Assembly (NCBI RefSeq): GCF_009727055.1
Contig: NC_052355.1
Span: forward strand, 8,328,616-8,392,615
Length of the DNA: 64,000 bases
Reading direction: 5' to 3'
Origin: Benincasa hispida
Lineage: Eukaryota > Streptophyta > Magnoliopsida > Cucurbitales > Cucurbitaceae
Made by a program: the position numbers and the translations under genes. The notes beneath the pieces are model-generated. The model had not been told where the DNA came from. It saw nothing but the letters and a program-made list of their open reading frames with translations, and searched no databases. Below, one piece after another: positions 23,027 to 33,650 of the stretch. The first letter of the stretch is position 1. The number at the start of each line of letters is the position of its first letter.

Positions 23027-24616
23027 TGTAACACCCCGAATTTTTATTATTTATGTACTTTCAGTAATTTGTATTAATTGAGGGCATTTTTGGAATTTTG
23101 GACTTAAAGAAAGAAATGGGACGTAGAAGTCAAGTCTATTTGAAAGTGTAATTGCGGGAATTTAATTATTAACATTTAAATTATTTAATTTTGAAATTAA
23201 TGGATTGACGTTGAAATTATGTCACACAAATTTAATTTGAAATTAATGCAAGAATTAATTTCATTTTGGAAGGGGGTTATGTCATACAAATTTAATTTGA
23301 AATTAATGTCATGAATTAATTTCATTGTGGAAAGGGGTGAGTTCAATTCTTTGTGAATTAAAAATTTTACAGGAGAAAATGATTAAAAGTTGGAAGAATG
23401 GTCTGATTGAAGGAAGAATTTGGAGATTGGAATATTGAGGGTGGTTGTTGCTCAGGCTTCGTTGGAGAATTGAATTCAAAGATTTATTATTGAAGATTGC
23501 TGCTTGGATCGATATCTAAATCTAGTATCGAAGTAAGAAATTTTACTACTGGAACTGTCCACGGGCCAGGCACTGGATGTATGCTAGCATGATGGATGAA
23601 TGTTATGGTAGAATGACAGCATGATGAACTGATAGTTTAATATAACCGATGTATGTTCTTGCTTGAGGATCTAAAAGATGTATTTGTGCACATAGACACT
23701 TGAATGCTAGCATGGGATGATATCTGATTTCATGAGGTTGTATGTGATATGTGGATATTGAGGCATGTGTGTATGTTGTAGAGCCATGATGTTGAGGCAT
23801 ATATGTATGTCATATAACTATATTGTGATAATTATGGTGTTGAGCCTATGATAGTGATTTTATTGATTAGTTAGAATGTCCATTAAGTTTTTGTTTCCTT
23901 TGGGATTCACCAGTTTTTGTTTCCTTTGGGATTCACCAGTTTGTGTTTCCTTTTGGATTCACCAGTTTGTGTTTCCTTCGGGATTCACCAGATATTGTGT
24001 CTCCTTCGGGATTCACCAGTTTGTGTTTCCTTCGAGATTCACCAGTTTGTGTTTCCTTCGGGATTCACCAGAGGTAGTGGGTATATTTAGCTACAGTAGG
24101 ATATAACTCAGTTTTTAATGTATGTATGTGTCCCATGAGGACTAGGACAATTTATATATTCCACCAGAGGTAGGCATCTAGAGGACATAGATGCCTAACC
24201 TGGCCTCAGTAGTGGGGTTACTTATTGAGTATTTTATACTCATTTTTTCTCATGTTGTTATTTCAGGTAAAGGTAGAGATGCACCAGTTACGGACAAGAG
24301 GAATTCGTGATCGAGCCACTGGGATTAGTTTTATGCTTCCGCTCATTAGATTTAGATTTCTTTTCATGTTTTTCTTAACTTTCAATTTTGATGTTTAAAA
24401 CTTACTATTAAGAATCATTTTTAGACTTATTTATTATCATTTATGATTTATGGGTACCCTACTGTTGTTTTTAATGTTTGAATTTAATGAAAGTCTTTTG
24501 AACTTTCCTTATTTAATTAGCATTTATTTCACCATAATAGAGTGTCATTTTAAGTTCCATGCATGCTTGTATTTAGTAACGGCCTAACTTAAGTCCTAGG
24601 GGTTCAAGTCATTACA
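23027..24616 (+). repeat. Ty3/gypsy 5' LTR
   Basis: TGTAACACCCCGAATTT to TCAAGTCATTACA, 1590 bp, followed at once by a primer site. This copy defines orientation for the minus-oriented relatives at 4656, 15401 and 53501. Confidence 0.85.
23888..24071 (+). repeat. 26-bp minisatellite, seven units
   Basis: Seven near-identical units of TTTGTGTTTCCTTCGGGATT plus CACCAG. Six are 26 bp and one is 28 bp. Because 26 is not a multiple of 3, the overlapping open frame cycles through three peptide phases and is not a gene. Confidence 0.92.
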
Positions 24617-24617
24617 G

Positions 24618-24628
24618 TTGGTATCAGA
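24618..24628 (+). other. Primer-binding site, tRNA-iMet type
   Basis: TTGGTATCAGA two bases after the LTR end matches the plant tRNA-iMet complement TGGTATCAGAGC over its first ten bases. Confidence 0.75.
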
Positions 24629-27170
24629 TATAAGAATCGCGGGAAACATTTTGAGAAATTGTCGACTGTCAATCGATCTTATATGTACACTGTCTAGCTT
24701 CTTACTCAAATTCTAAGGATTAGTCTACATTTTTCACTAATTTGACAAACTTTCCTAAGCCCCTGAGCTCATCAATGAAAATATTCCATCAAGAACAGCG
24801 CGATGTTCCGAAGTCTCGTCTGAGCACACAGAAATGCCGCAGACGGTCATCGATATCGTGCTCCCTCCCCGTGACCACTAACCCTCCCGTCCAGAGCGAA
24901 GAGAAGGCGAAAAAGCGCCGCCGAAGCAGCATGAGCAGGCTTCTATTGCTACGCAACAATAGAGCAGGATAGCATTTTGCGCTGGAACAATCTGTTCTTC
25001 CTTCATACCTGGATTCAGTGCCAAAGAATTTCCTATCGCTACCATATAATATTCATCTCGGCTCTCGAAGCGATCTTGAATGAGAAACTCCATTATGTTT
25101 TTCTTCCTTGTTCTTTTGCGTACCGAAAGAATAAGAATATACGAGATTTTGATGCTAAAGATGTTGGATGGCATATTTTGGGTTCTATAGACTGACTTAC
25201 TATGTAAGTCAAGATTGTTCCTGTGGCCTATGAACGGATTCCTTGTCATCGCCAGGTATGTCTTATCAATTGTAAGTTTTATGATAGTTCTGCATTAAAA
25301 TATTTGTTTAGCTTAAATGCACCAGTTATGTTATAATTCTAGGTCAGTGACTCGTTAGAAGTTATTATAAGTTGCTTATTCAGGTATGACACTACAAAAG
25401 GAGAAAAAAAAAATTATGAGGTCACTTGGCACTAGTTTATCTCATGGAAATTCTATTAGAAACAAACAAATATATACCTCAGTTCAAAGATCTTAAAGGT
25501 TGATGAAACTATATAGAGTTATGAAAATTCAGGAATAAAGGTATTTAAATGTTCAAGCCAAGGATTAAAATTGTCTAGATTAGAATACATTAAGGATTAG
25601 TGTTACGTTTTTTTGTTGAGTAGTGCATTGGTGTTAGTACAAATAAATTCCTTCATAGGCTATATACTCAAGTTTAAGGTTAAAGGTTGTTTTATGGATA
25701 AGAAGGAAAAAGAGAAGAGAATATGGATTTATTAAAGTTTCTGCGATATTAAAACCAAACATTTTTAGAGGAATTTTGGAAATGATTAATAAGTCATAAT
25801 CACTTTGGTAATACTATGACTTGATGGACCAGGTAAAGTATATGTAGTGATATGAAGGATTCTTGTAGAATATCAGCTAAGTTGATGTTATTAAAGGAAG
25901 CAAAAATAGTTGGACATGAGTTTAGACTTAAAAGGGATAAAGCAATTTTTTTTTTTTTTTTTGTTTAGGTTGAAGGATAATTTTAGAGTACCTAGATTAA
26001 TTAAATCCATAGCCTTGTTGTGATAAGAAGATCAAAGGTTGACAAATTTGAACAAATGAAAGTCTTTTGGAGTTTAAAGCATGAAAATTGACAAAGGAGA
26101 ATTCTACAAGATAAAAATTCTTAGTGAGAGAGATAAGACTTATGGAAGAGTTAAATAAATATACTTTAGTAAAAAGATTATGTTCCACTTGGAAAGTGGA
26201 AAAAAAAAGTATCCAAGAAAGTTTACTCGTTTGGAAATAGAAAGGAATTTAATGTGTTCAAAACTCCCAGTTAAGTATGGTTTTGAGGTATGATATGAGG
26301 GGTTACAAGGAATTTGTTTTGGTTTAAAAGATAAATATCTCATTATCATGTGGAACTTTAGGAAAATATGAGTTGGATGGAAAGATAGCTAACATAGGTG
26401 ATCGGTATGGAACTTTTTTTAACACAAGAATCTTTACAAAAATAAAAGTTTGAGAAGGGATGAACTAAAATGGAGTTACTAGTAACAGTAGTTGTTGAAT
26501 AACTATTGACATGTTATGTTGAGGTTTCATTAGTTAAGAGGTAAACCATTGAGGGCATTAGTAAGATTTAAAGGATTTTGACGTATTGTGCAAGTTCGAA
26601 ACATGAACTAGCAAGACCATCAATTTTATTGAAAAAGGAACTTAATCCAGCTCGAGGTAGGAAAAAGTGGTATATGCACAAAAGTAAGTAAGTTGGATCT
26701 TCCAATATCACCATTGGGATAAGGGATAGACATGTAATAAAGTTGAGTTGATAACAAGATGTTGCAATAGGTGGGTTTGGAGCAGTACGTGATAGTATGT
26801 TTTCCCTTGCATGGGCAATGAGTTAACTAGCTCTAGGGAGTATGAGTAATTCAAGATATGACTTATGAATCAAGAAGGTTTTATCGTAAAAACTAACTTC
26901 ATAGATCAATTATGGTTATTACAAGGTTATGAAAATATGTTATCAATTGACCGATGCTTTAGCATCTAGGGACTTCAAAACCTCATTTTCAAAGGAAATT
27001 TTAGACTCATCCGCAACAGGGTCTAAGTAATGATATGTGATTGTTTTAAGGCTAAAGAATAATATGAGGATTGGCTTAAGTAGTTTTCTAGCCCATGACA
27101 GTATAGAGCCTCATGATGAGTTTCTCATGAATGTGAGACTTAATTAGACAGAGTTATTCTCCAACATGTA
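24629..27170 (+). pseudogene. Decayed gypsy internal region
   Basis: After the primer site a leader reaches ATGCCGCAGACGG (24833), resembling a gypsy gag start (M-P-P-R-R). It is followed by a GC-richer stretch with basic residues (EEKAKKRRRSSMSR in another frame). A 123-codon minus-strand frame at 24878-25249 covers the same block; I recognise neither product. From about 25.3 to 27.2 kb the DNA is AT-rich with no reading I could attach to protease, RT or integrase. A T-run lies at 25947-25964. The gypsy assignment rests on LTR plus primer site. Confidence 0.4.
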
Positions 27171-27923
27171 GACCCTAAGAGAGACTAAGAATCTTACCCA
27201 AAAGAGGTGTGACAGTAACCGCAACGACGGTAGGAGCTGGGCGACATTGGACGAAAAAGCGTCGCCAGACGAAGAAGCAACGCTGGACGACAAGGCGGAT
27301 TAGCAACGACGTCGAACCCACGATCTTCGATCTGGCACCCGCGGACGGCTGAGAGTCGACGACGACCGTTACGGCGTGAGCAAAGGCATGCGAAAGGCCG
27401 GTGACGAGGCGAGGCGTGGACACGCAACTGAGAAGGGAGAGGCCGCGTGGTTTGGGTTGCCGAGAGAGAAAGGGATGCGAGCGGCTGGGATTCGTGGCTG
27501 GCGGCGGACGTTCAGCGTCCGATATGGGCGGTTGTGATTTGTGACTGGCAGCAGACCGTGGGAGGGACAACTCGGGATGAAGAAGGAGGGGGGGGGGGTG
27601 CCCTTTTTATTTTTAAAGAAAAAAATAATAATAATAATAATAAAGGAAAATAGTATATTTTTAATTAAATCATTTCCTTAACCCACTTTATACTATTTAA
27701 TCCCTTTCCTTTTTTCAAAAATAATTAATTCCTGCCATAACTTTTTTTAAATTGCATTTGAAAATTGAAAATTTTGTGAATAAATTCCATGACAACACTT
27801 AAGTCCTCGCATTCATACTTTAAATTCGGAATTCCAAATATGCCCTTCAACTAAGGACAAATCCTGAAAAGGGGAAAAGTTTTACATTAATAATAAATAA
27901 ATAAAAAGGTGTGGGGTGTTACA
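27171..27923 (-). repeat. Gypsy LTR fragment, minus-oriented
   Basis: Ends GGGGTGTTACA at 27923, the inverted start of the 23027-type LTR. It carries the same kind of GC-rich block (27190-27570) as 5340-5640. It also has a G-run at 27588 and an AAT microsatellite (27626-27645). The left limit is approximate. Confidence 0.6.
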
Positions 27924-28022
27924 TCATACTTATTGCATTCCGAGCTTAAGTCGAATGCTTTTTCTTAATGTAGGGATATGCTAAATGTATAGATGAATTC
28001 ATGAACGTAGTAGTGTTATTAT

Positions 28023-28439
28023 TGGGAAAAATCTCCCACTTCTGTTGCAGGAAAAAGCATAAAAATAATAGAGAAATAAAAGAAAAACAATAAAAACTGA
28101 GAATACAAGAATTTATGTGGAAAACTCCTAATTTGAAGAAAAGACGGACCAGAAAAATCCACTATGTGAAAGATTACTACAATTCTCTCAACCAGACATA
28201 ATTACAGTAGAATGCTCTCAAAGCTTTGGACTATTTGCACCCCTTTTCTCACTCCCAAACTAGAGAATACAAAAGAAATTTAATTAAAGTTAGCACACTA
28301 AACTTAAAGTGTTTCTAACTAGGACGACTTCAAACTAGATACATAGGCTCCTTTTATAGTGTTAGGAGCTCATAACTTTCTTCAACTTTTCCAATGTGGG
28401 ACAAGCTGCACTTCTAATATTTTTTCCAAAAACTCAACA
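28023..28439 (-). repeat. LTR of small copia element
   Basis: 417 bp; on the minus strand it starts TGTTGAGTTTTTGG. Matches 29834-30185 and 30691-30913. The flanks ATTAT and CCGTA do not form a target duplication, so this LTR is not a solo insertion. Confidence 0.75.
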
Positions 28440-28757
28440 CCGTAATAAGATTTTTGGAGAATCTACAGCTTCTACTACATCCATTATCTTCACTGACATT
28501 AATAATTCTGAAGTTAGAGAACTATCACCTACTCCATGAAAAGTAGATACTTGGAATACCAGCTCCCAAGATTTTCCTTTTTCGTCACATGCCGTTAAAC
28601 CTTGCTGGTACAACTTCCACCAACTTAGCTCACCAGGAAGTCCTTCAGCCATTAACGACTTCCACTATACACCTTGCATAACCACAAAATCAATCCACGT
28701 GAAAAAACTTATGGAACTGCTAATATTGCATCGTCTATCATGGTAGTACATCTATAT
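28434..28757 (-). pseudogene. Unidentified coding fragment abutting an LTR
   Basis: A 72-codon minus frame from ATG 28650-28652 contains GELSWWKLYQQGL, GKSWELVFQVSTFHGVGD and MDVVEAVDSPKILLR. The same frame stays open upstream to about 28757 except for one TAG where TGG (Trp) would fit. The last sense codon inside the fragment (28440-28442) touches the first LTR base. The stop at 28434-28436 is LTR sequence. Its composition is globular, unlike gag or pol of copia elements, and I recognise no domain. It may be a captured or interrupted host exon. The start codon is arbitrary, since the frame continues upstream. Confidence 0.45.
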
Positions 28758-28815
28758 AGCAAAGGATAAATAATGCATTTACAGATATATAGCAGAGGAT
28801 AAATAATGCATTACT
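28752..28815. repeat. 33-bp direct tandem duplication
   Basis: TATATAGCAAAGGATAAATA... and TATATAGCAGAGGATAAATA... follow each other with few differences between gag and the coding fragment. Confidence 0.75.
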
Positions 28816-28849
28816 TCGATGGAAGATATTGTCATCTTCCATGACGATA

Positions 28850-29530
28850 AAGACAACATTAGTATCCAACTCAGTCTTTTTGACGAACAGGCTCTGTTAC
28901 AACAATCCTTTTTCATGTGAACAAACTGTCCACATTTCTAACAAACCTTTTTATGCACTACCTCTTTCTTTTTCTTCCACTTCCTAACTACCAGTGTTGA
29001 ATCCTCTAGTGAAGTATGCCACTCACTCTTAAGTTTTCTTTTCTTTGACAAAATTTACTAATAGCCTCAACAAAATCTAAAGTTTATTTATTATACAGAA
29101 AGATTGGCTTGATGTGTTCATAAGAAGAAGTGATAAGATGAGTTTGATTTCCTTATATTTATCTTTTATCATCGCTCCTATCACCTCTAGATCATAAATG
29201 ATGCCACTGAGATTATCCAAATGATGTTAGATTTTCGTACATTCCACCATTTGCAATGTGTAAAATTGCTTTGTCATGTACAACCGGTTTGAGATGCTTA
29301 TTGCCTAATACATTGCATCAAGCTTCTTTAAAAGCTCATTGGCTATCGAAATTCCATGCAAATTCGCAACAATATTTTAAGCAAAATTTAGCTTGAATGC
29401 ACTAGCAATCCTCAAATCCGTTTCCTCCCAATCTTCATTGCTCATGTAGGACTTTTTAGAACCCTTAATGTAATCGTCGTTGGACTCTTTTGGAACACCA
29501 TCACTGCTTAATTCTTAAAAAGTACCATTG
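28850..29530 (-). pseudogene. Copia gag remnant
   Basis: Minus-strand pieces read MSNEDWEETDLRIASAFKLN, then LYMTKQFYTLQMVE, LDNLSGIIYDLEVIGAMIKD, and a zinc-knuckle-like KCGQFVHMKKDC near 28910, in several frames with stops. The order matches Ty1/copia gag: helical capsid part (with the K-Q-x-x-x-L-x-M motif), then a CCHC knuckle. It binds RNA and forms the particle in active elements. This copy is broken at least six times. Confidence 0.7.
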
Positions 29531-29833
29531 TTTGGTCTTCCTTTCAAGGCCTTGTGTAACCCAATTTGTAGCAGCACACCATTGACCTGCACTTGCCACA
29601 AACTGAAGTTGATCATTCCATCAAAGTTCTCTACATCAAACCTTACTAAACTCATAAAGGTTGACATATTTGCTTCTCATCCTAGCAAACAACAAATAGT
29701 GAACAACCTACACTATTCACAATACTGTAGTCTATTTCAAGAATTCTTTTCTGATGTGGAGGGTCAAACAATGCTGCAACCATATTACATACTAAGGAAT
29801 TCAAGAAACTACAAACCTAACACTATGATCATT

Positions 29834-30185
29834 TGTTCAGAAAAACCTTCCACTTCTTTCACAGGAAAAAGCAAAAAAAAAAAAAAAAAAAAAAAAAAGA
29901 AAGAAAATTGACAGAGAAATTAAAATAAAGAAAAAAACTGAGTACACGAGCATTTACGTGGTAAACTCCTAACTCAAAGAAAAATGACAAACCAGAAAAA
30001 TCAACAATGTGAAATATTGGTACAATCACAAAACACAATTCTCTCTCTTGATCCTAATTACAATAGCAGTCTCTCAAAGCTTTTGACTACTCACACTTCT
30101 TTTCCCATTCTCGAACTAGAAAATACAAAAGAAATTTAATTAGAGTTAGTACACTAGGCTTAAAGTTTTTCTAACTATGACGACT
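29834..30185 (-). repeat. LTR of small copia element, 5' end missing
   Basis: Same sequence as 28023-28439 up to about GACGACTTAAAC, then joined to the gag-like repeat at 30187. It holds an A-rich run (29874-29898). Confidence 0.7.
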
Positions 30186-30186
30186 T

Positions 30187-30690
30187 AAACAAAAATCCCT
30201 TAGCTTCCAACAAGATAGCTTCAGTTTTGAAACTAAAATTAAAAATGAATTTAGTAACTTGAGTAACCTCGTTGCTCAGATTACTGAATCAGTTGGGAGA
30301 CTAGAAGGATCGTAGGAACATCAATCTTCTAGTAATACTGAGACTTGCAGTGAAGTTGCTTGCATTGACCACAATGTTGAGCAGTTAGTTTCTCGAAGTA
30401 TAGGTCACAGTAAGACTTTGGACTTTATTATGCTGAACTTGCACATCTAGGGCTTACACTAGAAATTCGTTCAGAGCCTTCCATTGTCTGTTGCACCGAG
30501 ATCGACACGTTTGAGTAATTCTCTCGATCGAATGACGAAGAAGGTATTTATTCTCCGTCGTACCAAAAACAAGTTGGTAAGGTAGAATATGAGTTTGAGC
30601 CTCATATCAAGGAATCTCAAGTAAAATAGTTAGAGACTTCCAAGCCTAGAACCGTACTTTCTCCTAGTATTTCCAAGCCTAAAAATGGAA
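30187..30690 (+). pseudogene. gypsy gag-like remnant, paralogue with empty site
   Basis: SFQQDSFSFETKIKNEFSNL and SVGRLEGS parallel 8930-9060; then the region corresponding to 9240-9283 plus 11410-11645 runs without interruption. It is shorter by deletion before CACATCTAGGGCT. Stops and shifts present. Confidence 0.55.
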
Positions 30691-30913
30691 ACTGAGTACA
30701 CAAGAATTTATGTGGTAAACTCCTAACTCGGAGACAAACTGTGGATAAGAAAAATCAACTATGTGAAAGATTGCTACAATCACATAAAACAATTCTCTCC
30801 TAACTAGGACAACTTAAACTAGGGGTATAGACTCCTTTTTAGTATTAGGAGTTCATCGCTTTCTTCAATTGTCAATGTGGAACAAATTGCACTTCTAAAA
30901 TTTTGTAAAAACT
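30691..30913 (-). repeat. Internally deleted small copia LTR
   Basis: Runs from CTGAGTACACAAG to AAAACTCAACA with about 120 bp missing in the middle compared with 28023-28439. It begins where the scrap at 11646 begins, so the gag/LTR joint is shared by two units. Confidence 0.65.
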
Positions 30914-31090
30914 CAACAATTATTTTGTTATAACGACACCATACTTATTTTGTGTAGTTGAGCAAATGTGCTTCATTTTTTTTCCATGTAGGAATATGCT
31001 GAGCTTATTTAATGTTGTTTTTGCTTTTCTATGACTATGAGTCTTTAGTTTGTGACAGCGGTTGAAAGTAAGCTTTTGTTTATTTCTTTA
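30914..31090. other. AT-rich linker
   Basis: Part (about 30940-31015) matches 27924-27990 (CCATACTTAT...ATGTAGG...ATATGCT). Nothing coding seen. Confidence 0.4.
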
Positions 31091-31483
31091 TTTGAAGGTT
31101 TCGTATGGGAATTCTTCTATTTTATTTTTGAAAATTGGAGATATTGGGTCAACTAAAATTTTAATGGTTTGTAATGTAGTAACTTTTTTTTTTTTTTTGT
31201 TTATTTGGTAAACTTTTTCTAGTTTATTTTTTTTTTATGACTATATGGTTGATTAAACGTATTTAATGTTTTGGGGGACCAGAGGGAGGGTGAGAATTTA
31301 ATCTTTAAATGGTATTTTATTCTCTCAATCCATGTTCTTTTATTTTCATATTTATCATTGTATTTCCAACCCTTCTAATAATAGCAATCCAATTTTTTCC
31401 TTTATGAAACAAAAATTGTAAACTTAAAACATTATGTTTTTGTCAAAATTGAAACTCAAAATATTTTAATTTTGTCCAAAGTT
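31091..31483 (+). repeat. Shared tail without upstream pol
   Basis: Starts TTTCGTATGGGAATTCTTCT and follows the tails at 7476 and 20334 through to the tRNA-like sequence. No copia reading precedes it. Confidence 0.65.
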
Positions 31484-31557
31484 GTTTGGGTGGTGTAGTT
31501 GGTTATCACGCTAGTCTCACACACTAGAGGTCCCCAGTTTGAACCTGGGCTCAAACA
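31484..31557 (+). tRNA. tRNA-Val(CAC)-like gene, all stems paired
   Basis: 74 nt. Acceptor GTTTGGG pairs with CTCAAAC (one G-T), followed by A. D-arm region GGTGTAGTTGGTTATC. Anticodon stem CTAGT/ACTAG closes loop CTCACAC (anticodon CAC, valine). T-stem CCCAG/CTGGG closes TTTGAAC. The A box (TGGTGTAGTTGG) is good. The B box has T for the invariant C56 (GTTTGAAC instead of GTTCGAAC), which should weaken TFIIIC binding and tertiary pairing. No long T-run follows at once (CTTTC, then TTTTC). It sits inside a dispersed repeat, so it may be a tRNA copy carried by that repeat; function doubtful. Confidence 0.75.
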
Positions 31558-32790
31558 TAACTTTCTTTTTCTTTTACTTCTCATTATTTATTTTAGTCGA
31601 TTTATTTTTTCAGTTTTGGGACCCACCAAGAATCAAACTAAACCAATAGATTTAATAAAGAAGTGATGCAAATCGATGTCCGTCAAAGAGATGTTTGAAA
31701 ATTTTCTTTCCATGGTTAGGATGGGTAGCTATTAATCCACTAAGATTGTATCCAAATTTTGTTATGGTTCAGACATTTATCGAAAAAAATTGGCGTTCTC
31801 TTGAATGATGCAACACTTCTAGATTTTTACAAAATGTGACTTCATTCAATCATTACTTGTATTATAATGGTGTAAACATCCAGAGTCTATGCCTTTTCAC
31901 GCCTTGCTAGAAAATGCAAGTAAAATGAGTACTGATCAAACATTAATTTTCTATCCTGATCTAGTTTGATGAGCAGAACCAAGTGTCAGTAGGATAGATA
32001 TTGCTGACTGTTTTAATTTCTCCATTCGTTGCTATTGTTGAATATTCCCTTTTGATTCAGACATCCTTAGTGCATTTGTTGTTTAACTATTTCATGCTAA
32101 TGCTTGCTTCTTCTTCTTCTTCCTTTTTTTAATTGTTTTTACGAGTTTGAATCTTTGTTTTATTCTGTATAACGTCTACATTTGGACATGTTTTCCTAGA
32201 AAAGTACTTGCATGAATAATGAAATGCTTAAATATTTAAAAGTACTTGCATCAAAATAGTTTTCCACTTTGGTTAATACTTTATCAATATTTTATATAAA
32301 TGTGTTGTTGCATTTAGCTATTAGCCTCACTTTAGGTGTTAAATTTTTACAGGTTCTTATACATGTTGGTCTGAAATAAACATGGTTTAATACAAAAAGT
32401 GCATATAAGCAAGAAGAGATTAATAAGGTTAGAACAGAATGAACAAGTTTTGTTTGACGACTTTTGTAAGAATTAACTTGTGGTTTTTTTTTTCTTTTTT
32501 TGTCTTTAATAGAATGTAATAGTAGTTTATATATATAAAATGTTAATTGATACTGTTTGTAATATGTGTAGAGACAAGTGGTTGTTCATTCATATTTTAT
32601 AGAAGTGCTTTATGTATTGTAGCTTTTAGAGGAGTGGGTAGGGAAATATGTGAGATATAGAAGTGTTGGATATGATGTTTTTAATCGTAGTTTTATGGAA
32701 GTGAGATTTATTGCATTATTTTAGGTAACTTTGTGTCTAGTGTATGGTAGTGTATTAAATTATTGTCCATTGCCATATTTTAGGCTAGGA
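31558..32790 (+). repeat. Post-tRNA repeat body, long copy
   Basis: Homologue of 11729-12930 with small indels; the short frames seen there are broken here. Contains a TTC microsatellite near 32110. Confidence 0.6.
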
Positions 32791-33650
32791 TTTTGCATTT
32801 ACAGGTGGATAATAAATATTGTTGGTTTATCAAGTTGACACTCGTGACCACAAATAATTATCAGTTTACCTATTTTTAATAAAATGCGATGATGGAAATT
32901 TTTTGAATAAAGTGGAATATTTAATGATTAATTTTTAATTTTCAGACCGACATTAAAATGAATTGGATATTTTTAAACAGTAGGCATTAAAATACATGCA
33001 TCTTTTTTTTTTTTTTTAAAGTGAATGGATCACCTTTCATATCGGACAGTTAATGACAAGAAGCAAATTAGCCAATATCTTTAATGTCGAACAAAGTCAT
33101 TTAATGTTGGTTAGAAGATCGGCATCGATGATGGTGTTATTAAAGGTATTCAATGTTGGTCATCTATAATGTTAGTTGAAAAGTGACGTTAAAGTCATCA
33201 ATAATTTCGGTCGAAAGTCAACATTAAAGAACACCGATATTGAACACCTTTATTAACATCATCATTGCTGTTAGTCACCTAAATGAGATCGTATACCTAT
33301 AATATCTATTTTCAATTTATAGTATAGCCTAGTTTTGCACTAGTTTACTTTAATGTATCATTTTTTGGATCATGTTTCACCTTTCTATTTGTTCTTTAAT
33401 ATGTAGGTAATTATTATTTGGTTGATTTCAGTTACACCAACAACGAAGGATTTTGCATGTATCAACTAAAAATGAGAAGATGTGTTCGGCAATACTCCAC
33501 CGTCCTTTTCATAATATCATAACACAATGAAGGATATTTCGCTTGTTGCATGTTACACGGTTTTATATGAAGTGAAATAACAATTGCACTATGAAAGATG
33601 TAGTTTCAAAACAACGTTCTCATACCTTGAAAGACAATGAAAATGAAAAT
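32791..33650. repeat. Fold-back region with TTAATGTYGGT sub-repeats
   Basis: Includes an imperfect inverted repeat of about 65-bp arms centred near 33196, and several short TTAATGTCG or GACATTAAA motifs on both strands (32945-33240). Possibly the end of a DNA transposon. No transposase reading. The rest (33290-33650) shows nothing I can name. Confidence 0.5.

Larger units (their letters stand above)
28023..30185 (-). mobile_element. Small minus-strand Ty1/copia element, gag only
   Basis: LTR 28023-28439 on the left and a 5'-truncated LTR 29834-30185 on the right enclose a gag remnant. There is no protease, integrase or RT between them. The sequence next to the right LTR (minus TGATCATAGTGTTAGG) could be an eroded tRNA-Met primer site. 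Instead of a polypurine tract, an open coding-like stretch touches the left LTR. Confidence 0.7.

Noticed and set aside
23876..24106. Open frame of Phe/Trp/Ser-rich repeats as a gene
   Set aside because: It is the 26-bp minisatellite read in rotating phase; the array lies in an LTR.
27175..27653. GC-rich frames (131 and 77 codons, minus; 68 codons, plus) as genes
   Set aside because: Same LTR GC-rich block; frames on both strands, no recognisable domain, one ends in a low-complexity run.
23027..27923. A single gypsy element bounded by the LTRs at 23027 and 27923
   Set aside because: The two LTRs are in opposite orientation and the outside five bases do not match, so they are separate insertions.
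31484..31557. A normal functional tRNA-Val gene
   Set aside because: The invariant C of the T-loop is T, the B box is weakened and the sequence is part of a dispersed repeat; kept as tRNA-like only.
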